This document shows, one piece after another, positions 27,801 to 40,000 of a stretch of DNA of 64,000 nucleotides. Numbering within the stretch: the first letter of the stretch is position 1; every line of letters begins with the position of its first letter. The notes beneath the pieces are model-generated. The model was not told where the DNA came from. It did no database searches and worked only from the letters and a program-made list of their open reading frames with translations. Source of the DNA: Edolisoma coerulescens (taxonomy: Eukaryota > Chordata > Aves > Passeriformes > Campephagidae). The stretch covers positions 744,652 to 808,651 of the forward strand of contig VWZW01004026.1 of NCBI GenBank assembly GCA_013397115.1, in the 5' to 3' direction. The position numbers and the translations under genes are program-made.

Positions 27801-30800
27801 TTTCACTTAGCAGGCAAACTTGAGACTCAGAAAAAAGTTCAGCTAGTTTGATGAGACCCATGTGTCATTAAGATGTTTGGCAACTGATTAAATTTCTCTC
27901 TTTTTAGTCTTCATTATCAAAACCCATGCTAGTAATTTTCTACAATTTTTTCCAGTCTTACTGAATACTGAGAGCTCTCTGACAATACTCAACAGGCATG
28001 GTAGGCTGGGAAAGGAAACTTTTCAGACTTCAGTTAGTGGTGAAGGCAGAATTTTACGATTATCTGTTTAAGTGAAATGAAATCTAATTTTTTAAATATT
28101 TGACAAAAATACTATGTATTATATAATATAATATAATGTAACTGTGGTGTCTGTGATGTGGAGTCTGCAGCTCCTTCTTGAGCTTACGCTTTTCAGGCTG
28201 GGAGGTGGGCACCCTTCAGGAGATGTGGTTAATTTAACTTCCTGCCCAATCCATTCTTCATGTAATGCAAATCCAAGACCTCTGAGCAGGGCTGTGATTT
28301 TGAAACTAGTTACAATGCTGGGTGTGATTTGATGTCAAATCAAATCAATTTCAGCTGGTCAAATCCACAAACATCTCTTCATCCTTCACTCCAGGTAGCG
28401 TGTCCCTGACGCTTCCCTTGAGCTAAGCCTGGAGATTATGCTGCTGCAGGGGAGAATCAGCTCAATCCCTTATCCATACTCAGGGTCTGCCAGGGAAGGA
28501 GGTGAGATAGCTTTCCAACAGGTCGACAAGCTGATCCAGCTCATAATGATGTGTTCACTAGATCCAATACTAGGTTGGGAGGGAAAAGGAAAGTGCAGGA
28601 TCACCATGCACCCACAGCCCACAGTCACACCAGGTGAGTGTGAGCTGAAACCACATCGTTAGTGCATGAAATCCCTGATTTACTGATATTAAACTGTGGA
28701 CAGCTTTTCAGAGTATTTTTTCAGCTGTCTGCTAATCTGATTCTTGAATTTATCTTCAGTTAAGAGCTCTAAAACATTTACAAGAAAAATCCTGTAAAGA
28801 TTCTAGAAGGAATCTCACTCATAAACATCAAAATAATTACTCTAGATGGCTCACTTTATGCCAGGGAAAGACTCTTCTGGGAATGCTCAGGGATTTCAGA
28901 TTTTCCAGTCTGCTTGTGGAGGTATGCTAAGTGGCTGATCCTTGATGAAAATGGATTAATTTCGGTGAAATTACAGTAATTGATACTACCAGAAAGTCTG
29001 TTTCTAGCCAATCATTTACTAATTGGTCACCGGTGCAATAGAAAGTGAAAGCATGCCTTGCCATGAAAACTTTCAGGTTACTGACACTTAAGATAATCAC
29101 TATGGTGACTTTATTTCTCTGTAGTAAGTCATACTGCTTTACATATCACTACCCTGTAAGTAACTAGATTCTTCCATACCATATTGTGACTATTTATATG
29201 CAGAGAGTTCTCACCAGCTCTCTAAGGACCCTCTTCATATCAAAGTTTAATTTGTATATGATAATTCACTGTTAGGTCTCCTAGCAAGATTGCCCTAAGC
29301 AAATAGGCAATGCATCTGAAAAGGGTCATTTTTCTCTAAGAAATTTAATAGAGCATTACTCACACTTTAACATTCATCTGATAATCAAAACATATTTCAT
29401 TCTTGCTATTTTTAGATATCATTAATTCAAAGGGGAAACTTGCATGTTTTCTCCAGTCTGTAACTCTCTTATGCAGATTCAAAAGACAAAAGCTGTATTG
29501 TCTGTTTCTAAGGAAAAACTGCTGGAGGCACTTCTTTTGTTTTTCTAATGAACACCATATGAAAACAGGCATAGAATAACTATTTACTTAGATGTAGTGG
29601 TCTGCTAGGGTCTCTTACATGGTCTACTTTCCTCATCATGACACTGGTCAGTCTATTTACAAAACTATTCTCTTTTTCCCTATTATTTTTTGCAATGCAG
29701 CAATTTGTTTATTATTTTGACCTGAATTCTTGATGATGGTGCTCTATGTAAGGGTGAATGATACTACTATGTATAGTTTACCAGACTTGAACACTTCAAA
29801 GAGCAATAGTATTTAATAGTTTTAAATGTTACGGAGTCAGTCTTGCTCATTTCCTTATTTCAAAGTTCAGATTTACTGTTCAATAACACCACAACTTTTA
29901 TTGTTCCTGGTGCTAGAAGTTTCTCATTTGTCTGGTTAAGGATGATTTGGAGGGCATGTTGGAAGAGGAATGGATGTTTTTATAGGCTTTCCTGTATTAA
30001 ACATTGATGGCTGGATGTGGTTTTGGTGAACGGATATAATGATTTACAGACTTGCTCTCCAGCCCAGCATTTTCTGCTCCATCGGCTCCATACCAGCCAG
30101 TTTGTATATTTTCCTGAGTCTACTGACATAACAGCACCAGCCACGTTGTGAAATGTGTCAGACCCTGGCCTCCACAGTTCCGCTGCCAAACAGAGGGAAG
30201 CAGTAGCTGTATGCTAGGATACTGTTAGATGGGGTTTTTATCCCTTCACCTATGGATGCAGATGCACAAAATGAGTTGAAAACAGCACTCTAAAGAGCAG
30301 CATTTCTTTGCAAACACAATACAGGCACAGACATACATATGTCCCACATATATTAATTTCTCTGTACAAGTTATATTCTTCTTACTGCATCACTACTTTT
30401 CTTATAGAAGAAAACCTGATCTACTCGTTTTAGTAACTGTAACTTTGTTTTATAATGAAGAGTAACTTTTTGAAAACTTTTAGCAGATGAAATAGTTCCT
30501 GATATTAAACCTTACTTAAGAAATAAGAATACACAGTCCAGAAGAGACAGGCTGAAGAAAAATAACTATAGAAAATGACTTGCAATTTTCCAGTTTCTCT
30601 GAAAGTTTCAGAACACCACTACTAAACCTTCAGAACCACTACTAAAGATATATAGCATTCATTTAATGAAGAATGGCCTGTAGAATAAGTGCATCAAAAG
30701 CAATGAAATGAGGCGATGATTTATGTGCATCTCAGTATCAAAAGTGACTTTCAAAGGTAAGAGAGGTGTTCAAGAAAAAATTATTGCCCCTGCTTGACAA

Positions 30801-33155
30801 AAAAAAAAAAAATACTTTCTATTGAACCCAATATATTAAAGTGAAATGGGTACCAAATATATCTGAAAGTGATTGCACAAATATTCAGTTCAAAGAAATC
30901 ATAGGTCACTGGCAGGATCTGATGTGGTCAAAGTCTTTTTTCTTGTGAAAAGCTTGCTAATTAAAAGCACAGTTTGTATGGGATAAATAGGCTACAGTTT
31001 TTCTCAACTAGGAATTGAGTTAAATACTTAATTTCTGTTAAATAAAAATATTGAGACACACCTAACACTATGAAATAAGAAATAGCACTTACATTGTTAG
31101 AAGAGCATTGTCAGAAAAAATATTACATGAAGAGTTATTTTAAGTCTTGCTTCTCCCTACTTAAACCTATTCTGTATAAGATTGTAACTAATGGTGTGAC
31201 ATCTGGCAACCATATTACCTCAGGCCTTGTGACCTACCCTGTGACCTTGTCAGTTCTTACAAAACTGTGGGAAAAGTTTCACAGTGTAGGCATCAGGTTT
31301 GGATTTTTTATAACTGTCTAGAAGCACAGAATCAAATATAGATAACAAGCTACTCAGGTCTTTCATTTCTAAGAGATTCTTTCAAGAGTTGCAGTTAGGT
31401 CTTGTAGGCAAAGAAACTGAGTGGTTGGCAGCTTTCGGAGAACAGCAGAGCAGTTCTTAAAACTTTACAGGAAGTCTACTTTATATTCCAAAATAACGTA
31501 TATCATCCATCTTTGAGAAATATATAACAAAAGAGAGCTGATTCTGCAGAATTGTAAAGTATTATCGCAAAATTTTGTAGCCAGGAAACTTCTCAAAGTT
31601 GTGTATTTTTCCCACCCGTTTGAAAAGGATGCTGGTTTTGTTACTAAAGTGGTAATAATAACAATTTAAGTGCATTGTTATCTGACCATGTTCAAAATCA
31701 TATTTGTAGTTATAATCCGAAATATTCTCTTTTCTACCTGCTGTCAAGATAGTAACGAAAAGAAGATAAACCAACATTCTCAGTCTGCTTTCTGGCAGAG
31801 GTCACTTTCTGTTAGATGATGCTGTTACAGAGTGAGTTTCTTTGTTCAGTCTCTGGGGAGTTTATCTCAGTATTTTCTCATTGCATCCAATAATCACTGC
31901 AGAGCAGTTTTTCATTTCAGAGACGATCATGTTGCATTAAGCACTGTGAGAAGTGGCATCTGGAGAAAGCCCATCAGTGTAAAAAGGGAAGTTAGGAGGA
32001 ACATTAGCATTAGACACGAGTATGAAATCAGTGGTACCACTTAACAGGAGTCTTGTCTGACTTGGTAATTTCCAAATATGACCCAGATTTCCAAATGACC
32101 CAGAGGTCATTTGCTTTCTCTGTTCATCAGCTGGCCATTTCATAGGGTGTTTTTTTTCAACAGAAGTTCTCATGGCTTCTTCAAATTGTCAGAGAAAACT
32201 GTTTGTTCTTTTGCTGAAGAAGCTTTCTTAATTTCTTGTTTGCCGCACTGATGAAGTGCCTAAGACACAAAGTGAGGACAGAGCTTTGGAAGAATTTCAA
32301 GAGAGGAACCATCAGCCAGACAGGAGAAATCCCGTACCTCTGTACTTCCTTCAGTTTTGGGAATATAACACCATGTTTTTTTCTTCTGAAAATTGGTATA
32401 AATAATGACCTTACGTATCTATGTTTGTCCTTTATCAAAGGTATTATCTAAATGTTTAATCCTTCTACTCACATCATCACCCATTTTACTGAAAATTGCT
32501 GCAACAAGCTGATACTTTCAGTGCACTTAAGTTGTACTTTTCTTTATATAAATTGGGTGAGAATAAACACTGAAACAAATAAAGCAATTATCTTTGTTTC
32601 TTAGGATCACATATACAGGGAAGATAGGTCTTTAACAGAATTTGCAGTTCTCTGTAATCAGAAAACCCACAGTTTCATCCAAGCATCCTTTTGGTAATGG
32701 CATTAATGTTTGGAAGCTACCAAAAAGCTTTCTGCATTTTTGGATATCTAAAAGCCCATTTAAGCTCTGCATGCTACTTTAGCTGTAATCATAGGACTGG
32801 GTTAAGAAGCTCTACACATTATGAAAGATGCAAATTACTGAGATAATGTTCATATTTTGAAAACATACACCACTTTCATGAAATGCAAAAAAAAATCAGA
32901 AATATGTGTATCTGGAAACTGGATATTTCCTCAGAAGACATGTATGTTAGCACAGAAGTTACTTTATATCTAGAAACCCTAAACATTCCTGGATCTATGG
33001 GATGATTGTACAAGATACAAAGGAAAACTCTAGCACTGTGGTACTCCAAAGGAAAACTACAGTGGCAAAGTAATATCCAGCACTCCTGCAAGAAATAGTT
33101 CTTAAATGGAAGTTAATCAGATGAGTTACTGTGGATAAAAACTTTTCTGACTGCC
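18830..33155. other. Intergenic AT-rich DNA between the two CpG islands
   Basis: About 14.3 kb without a recognisable gene, RNA gene or large transposon. Visible items are a TG microsatellite at 20035-20056, a T run near 19860-19874, a short TATAA-rich tract near 28112-28138, an A run at 30799-30812, and a less AT-rich patch at 28140-28665 (see findings). All open frames are short and unrecognised. Confidence 0.6.
20035..20056. repeat. (TG)11 microsatellite
   Basis: Eleven uninterrupted TG dinucleotides in the intergenic region, flanked by TCTT and TTCG. It is likely length-polymorphic. Confidence 0.97.
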
Positions 33156-34088
33156 TGTGGTGGCTTGACCTTGGCAGGCTGCTCGGTGCCCGCCCAGCTC
33201 CTTTCTCACCCCCTCTCCTGGAGAGGATAGGAAGAGAAAATCAGATGGAAAAGTTCATGGGCTGAGGTAAGCACAGGGAGATTGTTCACCAATAATTGCC
33301 ATGAGCAAAACAGACACAACTTGGTCATTGTTAATTTTTTTTTATTGTCTTATAAGAATAGGTAAGAATTGTGAAAAACAAAGGCAAAATGAAAAACATA
33401 ACCCCCTACCCCTTCCCCTTTCTTCCCAGGCTCAGCTCCTTTAGTCCTCATTCCTCTGTGCCCTCCCCTGTTACCAGAGGGGAGGTCAGTCCATAACAGC
33501 TCCTCTACTGCTCCTCCTCCCTCCCACTCTTTCCCTGTTCCAGCATGGGGTCCCTCCCATGTGACATAGCCCTTCAGGAACTGCTGAAGCAAGGGTCCTC
33601 TCCATGGAGTACAATCTTCAGGAAGATCTTGCTCCAGCATGGGTCTCCCACCCGAGGCTGCAGTTCCTGCCAGGAACTGTGGGCTCTCTCAGCATCCTTC
33701 AGGGCATGGCTGTCTTCTGAAGGGTGAGGTCATCCACAGGCTGCAGGAGGACAATCTGCATAACCATGGTCTTCTTGGGACTGCAGGGAATCTCTGACCT
33801 GGCACCTGGGGCACCTCTTCCCCCTCCTTTTCTGGCCTGGGTGTCTGCAAGGCTGTTTCACGTTTTCTCTTCTCTCTCTCACAGCTGCTGTACAACATCT
33901 TTAACCTTTCCTAAATATGCTTTCCTGGAGCAGGCAGTATTCTGGCAGTGGGGCTGAGCCGTGCCCTGTGGTGGGTGGGCTGCAGCCAGCTGGAACTATG
34001 TGTGGTGTGGGGTAGCCCCTGTTCTGTTCTCACAGAAGCCACCCCTGCAGCCCCCCGGCTGCCAAAACCTGGGCACATACACCCAACA
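33156..34088 (-). mobile_element. Solo LTR of an avian endogenous retrovirus
   Basis: A GC-richer block of 933 bases. On the + strand it begins TGTGGTGGCTTGACCTTGGC and ends CACCCAACA, keeping the TG...CA ends of an LTR. Its text matches a dispersed avian ERV LTR type that I recognise from bird genomes; the exact family name needs a library. The transcriptional sense is probably the minus strand. The middle (33535-33700) carries imperfect repeats built on a CTCCAGCATGGGGTCC-like core, typical of this LTR. No gag, pol or env sequence lies beside it, so it appears to be a solo LTR left by recombination. CTGCC occurs at 33151-33155 and again at 34091-34095, two bases off the expected target duplication, so the duplication is only suggestive. 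Confidence 0.8.
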
Positions 34089-37000
34089 AGCTGCCTCAGT
34101 GCTCCCTTAGCTGAAACCAAGCACAAGCTGGGGCCTGATGCACAAGGGAGTCAGTGGCACACGAGTGAACAGATCAGCGATACGACTAAAACCTGAAGGG
34201 CACAGCCATTGCTGGTGTCAGCTCTACAGATCTCACATGAGTAATGAATGTGCAGTACTCGATAAGGGACCCCTCAGTTTGGGCATGACCGTCCTTGAAT
34301 TTGGATAGTACTTGTGACCAGATTTTGAGGCATCCCTGAGCATCTCCAACCCCAGGTGAAGACAAGGGCAAGGACATGCAGATGTTCAATACCTGAAATT
34401 CAGACACAGGGAAAGTCAGGACTATCACTCAGACTCACTCTCATTTGAAGGTACTTATAAAAATGTTGCCTTGGAAGAGGTGCCAAACAGCAAAAGGAAA
34501 AAGGCTCAAGTCATAACATCTCCATGGTTCCTGCAGGCCTGCTTGGGGTGGCAGAGAAGCAGCCAGAGGCCCATTCAGTCCGAGCTAGAGCATGAGCCAG
34601 CCTTTTGCCTTTAACCAGCTTGTTTTCGTTCTGCATGTATGAAATAACTCATGTCCCTCACTGTCTCTTAGCACCGTGGTGCAATTTCATTAGAAAGGGC
34701 AGCAAATTCGTCCTGGGTGTCACACCCCTCACCATGACACGGGAAACCTCACCAAGGGAATCAGTGCCTGTGGTCCAGGTACCATTTCCATTTTAAAACA
34801 CTGATTTATTTAATGTCAGTATCAAATAGGCTGCTAATAGTCAAAATTTGCCCAGTCATATTTAGCATATCAAACTGAGGTAAGCTTCCCTGTTGTTATC
34901 CTTAAATACAAAGGTTTTATCCATGAATTCAAAGTAAACTTAAAAGCTTCTCAGAAAAAGCAGCTTTCATATTGAGGGATCTAAATTCTGAACAGACTTG
35001 ACAAGTCTTCCCTCTCTCTTTGTCCAATCTATATTCTCTGTAAGAAAATAGGAAAGGAAAGGAATGTCCATATACCCTAACACACATAATAGAAAAAGCT
35101 AAGTCAAAGACCATGGGAAAATCTTTGTACTAGTAATGTACAAAATAAAGTCCAACACTATCCATATGAAACAGAGACATCTGAATTTATTATATTATGT
35201 CAAAAATCCAATCTATGTAATACTACAGATGATAAGCAAAATGATATTCTATTTCACTTATACAGAAAAAATAAGGACTGAATCAACCAAGTTAAAATAT
35301 AAACACGGAATTTTACAAGACTTGATATTCAAACTTCATTTTTTTAATAACTGGTGATTCTTACCTAAAAATTAGAATAATGGCCTGTAAAATCTTAGGT
35401 GTCTGCAACTGAAATAATTAAAACAAAAATCGTTGAAAAAATGTTCACCTATTCCAAGATACCTTAAAAGGCAAGGCATGAAAATGAAACAGCCTTTTTT
35501 CTTCTATCAGCAAATCAAGAACTATAAGTTCAGTGTATTTTGCCAAAAAAATTCACAAATGTTCGAAAATCCAAATAATTTTTAGATTTATTCTGAATTT
35601 TAAGTGACTGTCAGTCAACTTTGGTGTTAAGTAGCTTAACGTTAGCTTTGTAAAACTTAAAAAATTTTTCTTTTCCTCAGTATTAATACTCTTTGATAAT
35701 TATAGTTATGTCACTATAAACAATTCTATAAACTGCAACTAGTTGGCTATGCTTTGAGTATTAGTGTTTCAGTTAATATCAATTCAAACTAAAAAGTATT
35801 TTCCCAAAGCTGGTCTGTAGGAAATCCTCCAACAATTTTGTCCCTTTTTTTGTTTTTTTCTTTTTTTTAACTCTCAGCTGAGACAGAGCTTCCAAGTTAA
35901 AGCAGGTCTCGGTCGCAATTTGCACCAATGTAACCAAGTTTTGAGAAAATGGCTTACAGAACAAACAAAGAAATAAAGAATCAAGTGTTCTCCATGTAAC
36001 AGTGGTCTAACAATAGTTTCACTTTATGTGTAGAGCTTTTGTTTCTGGATCTGGGAACAGCATATGGGCAATTCCTCTTACCCTTGGAGGTCAGATTCCA
36101 TTATATCTGACCTCCACATTACAAATTAGCAAACAAAGCCATTTGTGAGCCTTCACTGCTTGTTATTGTTATTCATGCAAATCTGCTGCAGTGTGCCATT
36201 TAGGACAGTCCTTGTTGTAGCCCAACTACACCACGATCTATGCCAATGACCAATAGACTGAGATACAAAGAAAGAAACAAGAAGTTAGCATCAATTTTCC
36301 CAGCTGTCTATACCTGCTGGCACTAATAACAGAAGTATCTAAAAATAAATGAGCCAGTCCTTGGTGGAGGAAGGAGGGTCTTGCCCCCAAGAAACAACAG
36401 AGAGAAGCCTGCAGAGAAAAAGGAAGAAAAGGCGTGAATTCAGTTTATCAGGGGGTTCAGAGCTGTTAAAGCCCCAGGTGGGGGGGGGAAGAAAAGAAAT
36501 AAATAAAGTTTACATTGAGAAGCAGGTATATTTCCATTCATGAGTCTTCTTAGATGTTTATTCATGTTTAATTTTTTTTCAAAAGACAATTTTAAAGACA
36601 ATTAAATATGACTAAAATAACAGCATTGATTGATTTTGGTGTAGCATTTTATTCAGAGTATTTTTGGTGCAAATGCTGTCAAGTGCCAGGATCTTCAGAA
36701 AGGGTATGTGCTATACCATGAAGATGCTCATTTAAACTATAATAATTGGGGGAAGCAGGTAGGAGGACACTAGCTTTGGAGTTAACCTCAAATAGCAAAA
36801 TTTTAAGTGCGATTGTTATGTCCACTTAAATGGAAAATCCATAGTAGGGGGAGTCAGACTACATTAACTCCTCTTTTTGATGATAACAAACTGGCCTGTA
36901 CTAGAGAGTGTAAAGAGCAGTCATGTAACAACCAAGAGATGGGCTGTTTGATCTTATAAATTCATTCTGTATGTAATTTACATAATTTTCTGTGACTCAG

Positions 37001-40000
37001 CAGTTGTTTATAAAATAGCTTTCATTATATAAAACTTCATGCATTCTGAGCCAAGCGTCTTTGTAGCATTTATCCCTTGAATTTTGACTTTAAATTATGG
37101 ACATGTCCATGTTAAAGAAAAATTAATCTATTTTATGTTGTTAATCATAAAGGAAAAAATTCCAACATTTAATGGCACATTGATGTATGTGTGTGGGACA
37201 TGCAGTGCTTTTGCATAACAAATTAGTTACATAATCTGTAAGGTAACAAATGAAGATAACCACATTCCTTTTTTGTGGCTCTTCCTATCCCCAAGTTTTA
37301 ATGTCTTTTCACTACATGTATATGGGAATTATGACATGTATTATGTAGTAGAGTATAGGTAATAAATCTCCACTGAAAGGCTTATAATCAGTTTCCTCAC
37401 TACCAGTGTTCTTATGCCCCCTTCTCCTTAGCTGGAAAAGTTTTAGGTCAAAATCGATGGGAACTTTTTCCTGTTTCAGTTATATAAATGTAGTTCAATA
37501 CAGTCATTAGGATTTACTATTTAGGACCTTCCCATATGTTTAGGATTTCCAATAGAGATTTTACAAATCATAGAATCACAAGAATTTTCGAGTATTCATT
37601 CCTATTTAAAAAATAGGAAAAGGAAGAACAAATACTGTGATGTTGGATTTTTAAAATATATAATATATAGCTAATACTATAAGGAAGTGTATTATTATGA
37701 ATATGATTGACTATACATTTATCTCCTTTTCATCTTTCTTATGTTTAATGGCCAACCCTTACAGTGTTTCAAGTCACAGTCCCAGAAATTTCAGTGATGC
37801 ATGCGGATAAACCCGTCTACACAACTACAAATCCACCTCACTGCTTTGGCAGAACATAAATCTATAAAAGTACTGTATTTTTACATTCATTGAGGGCCTC
37901 TATCCCAGCCAAGGGTCAGACTTCCTTTAAAAATTTCACCTTCTTTGAAAATTTGATCTGCTCGTATGTATGCAAATAAAATAGCAATTTAAGAATAGAC
38001 ATTTTCTATCTGTTTTAGTTGCAATTAGATACCTCATAATTCCTAGAGGATATTTTGTTTTTTCTTCAATTGTCATAATGTTATAGCCAAACTATAAGCT
38101 ACAGTTGTCCAACATATTACTATATAATATAGTATGTCTGAAAATCCACAGTACCTTGTTGCATCTTTCTACATTTTACAAGAATTTTTTCCATGCCATT
38201 TGCTGGGAATAAGCACTAAAATGCATCCTGAAATGCTGCACTGTTCATTGTAGCTGTTCTGATACACCACTGAGCTAAACTATCTCTAATATCAATACCT
38301 TTTATTTCCAAAACTAGTCATATCCGGGCACTTAAGAGTGTTTACTTCATCTGGGCGAGTATCTTTTTTTGAAGTTATGAACGATTTTCTCAAACAAGGA
38401 AGTTCTATTAATATAAGTTTACAGGCAAGAAGCCCATGTCTACGTTCTTTTCTGACTCATCTGTTATCAAAAGAATGAGCGTCAGCTTTAGAAAACTCTA
38501 TTTTACAACTGCAGCCTGAAACTTCAAAACTGTTTAGAACCTTTCAAAGTCAAAAATTTGCGATGTTAACATCTCAGATTAAACAAAGGGTAACAGAGAG
38601 AGAAAAAAACACTAGCTGTATTTGTGTCATGGAAAGATACAAAGACAGGATTTATCATACCTGATCAACATCTGCGTCAACACCCTATCTAAACCTGGGA
38701 ATCTATTTAAAGCTTTGCCCAGTGTGGGATGCTTCATCTAAAGAGGAAGTCTCGCTACTCTCTCAAATTCCAAGATAATTGTGTAATGCTGTTGAAAGCT
38801 TAGGAGATGCAAGTATTTCCTAAATTGACCAAATACTAAGCTGAGCCCTGAGGCTTCCTTAAAGCTCAGGACTCTGCCTGAGACCATGGCCAGGATGCGG
38901 CTCCCTGGCATCCCCTCCTGTACTTGGCTCCTGTCAAATACATGTCACAGCCAACAGATGTATTCGACTCTTCTCAACAAGCTTAAAGCAATTGGAACTA
39001 TGAAAATAAATCCATTAAAAAGTGAAAACTAGAGACAGGAGGCTTTTAATGAAAAGCCAGACTTAAAGCTGGAGGATAAGCAGAGTGTTGCTACTAAAAA
39101 GCACCTGTGACTATGTATGTATGTCTGCGCCCTCACTCCTGCAAGTTTTACTTAAGTATCTTTCACACTTGAGGACAGGGTCTCTTCTAGAAAGGGACAT
39201 TTTAGGGCTGCTGGATGAGATAGCTTGCTGTGCTAACTATGAAAACTGTCACATCCATAACAAATAACTTGTGATTAAATATTTAAGCAACAGGATCTTT
39301 TTGGATTTCTAGTGGCACGCTTTCAGAGAGCACGCAAGCCGGCACAGATTATAAAGTCAGTAGAATTTCTTCAGTAGTGAATTACTCCTCATTTTCTCAG
39401 AAAGAATTGTAAATGTAGCTGTATATTTTATTGCAATATACCATTTTATCTTAGAAGTAGCAGAACAGCTGGGGTTATCTCAGTGTCACCCTACTTAGCT
39501 CCACTTTTTGAAGCTGGTAATTGTCAAACAATTTCAGCACGAATGTTTAGCATATAAGGCCTCAGATCTGAAAAACATTTTTTAAATTAGTTGTAAAATA
39601 TTGCTTAAATTATTTCTGACTTGATCAGACTAAAATATAAACTAAAAATATTTTGCGACTGAGACGTACTGAGGGATATTTTTCTCCCTCTGTTATGAGT
39701 CCTAGTATTTTGATATCAGGATTTGACAGTTCTATTTTTCTGAAAGGCCAGCAAAATGTTAAAGAGGAAAACTATGATCTTAAGAATAAAGAACCAAGTT
39801 CTTTTTGAAAAATAACCAATATACACCTTAGGCTGGTGTGCAATTTGCAATTATGTCAGTGGGCTTGCATTTTTATGTACTACAGCTTGAAAATCACATC
39901 GATTAATCCTGGATTTCTTTAGAGACAGAAAAGCTTGTAGAAATCAATGTTTTAAGAAAATGAATAAAAATGAATACATACAGAAATTGTACAGGGGAAG

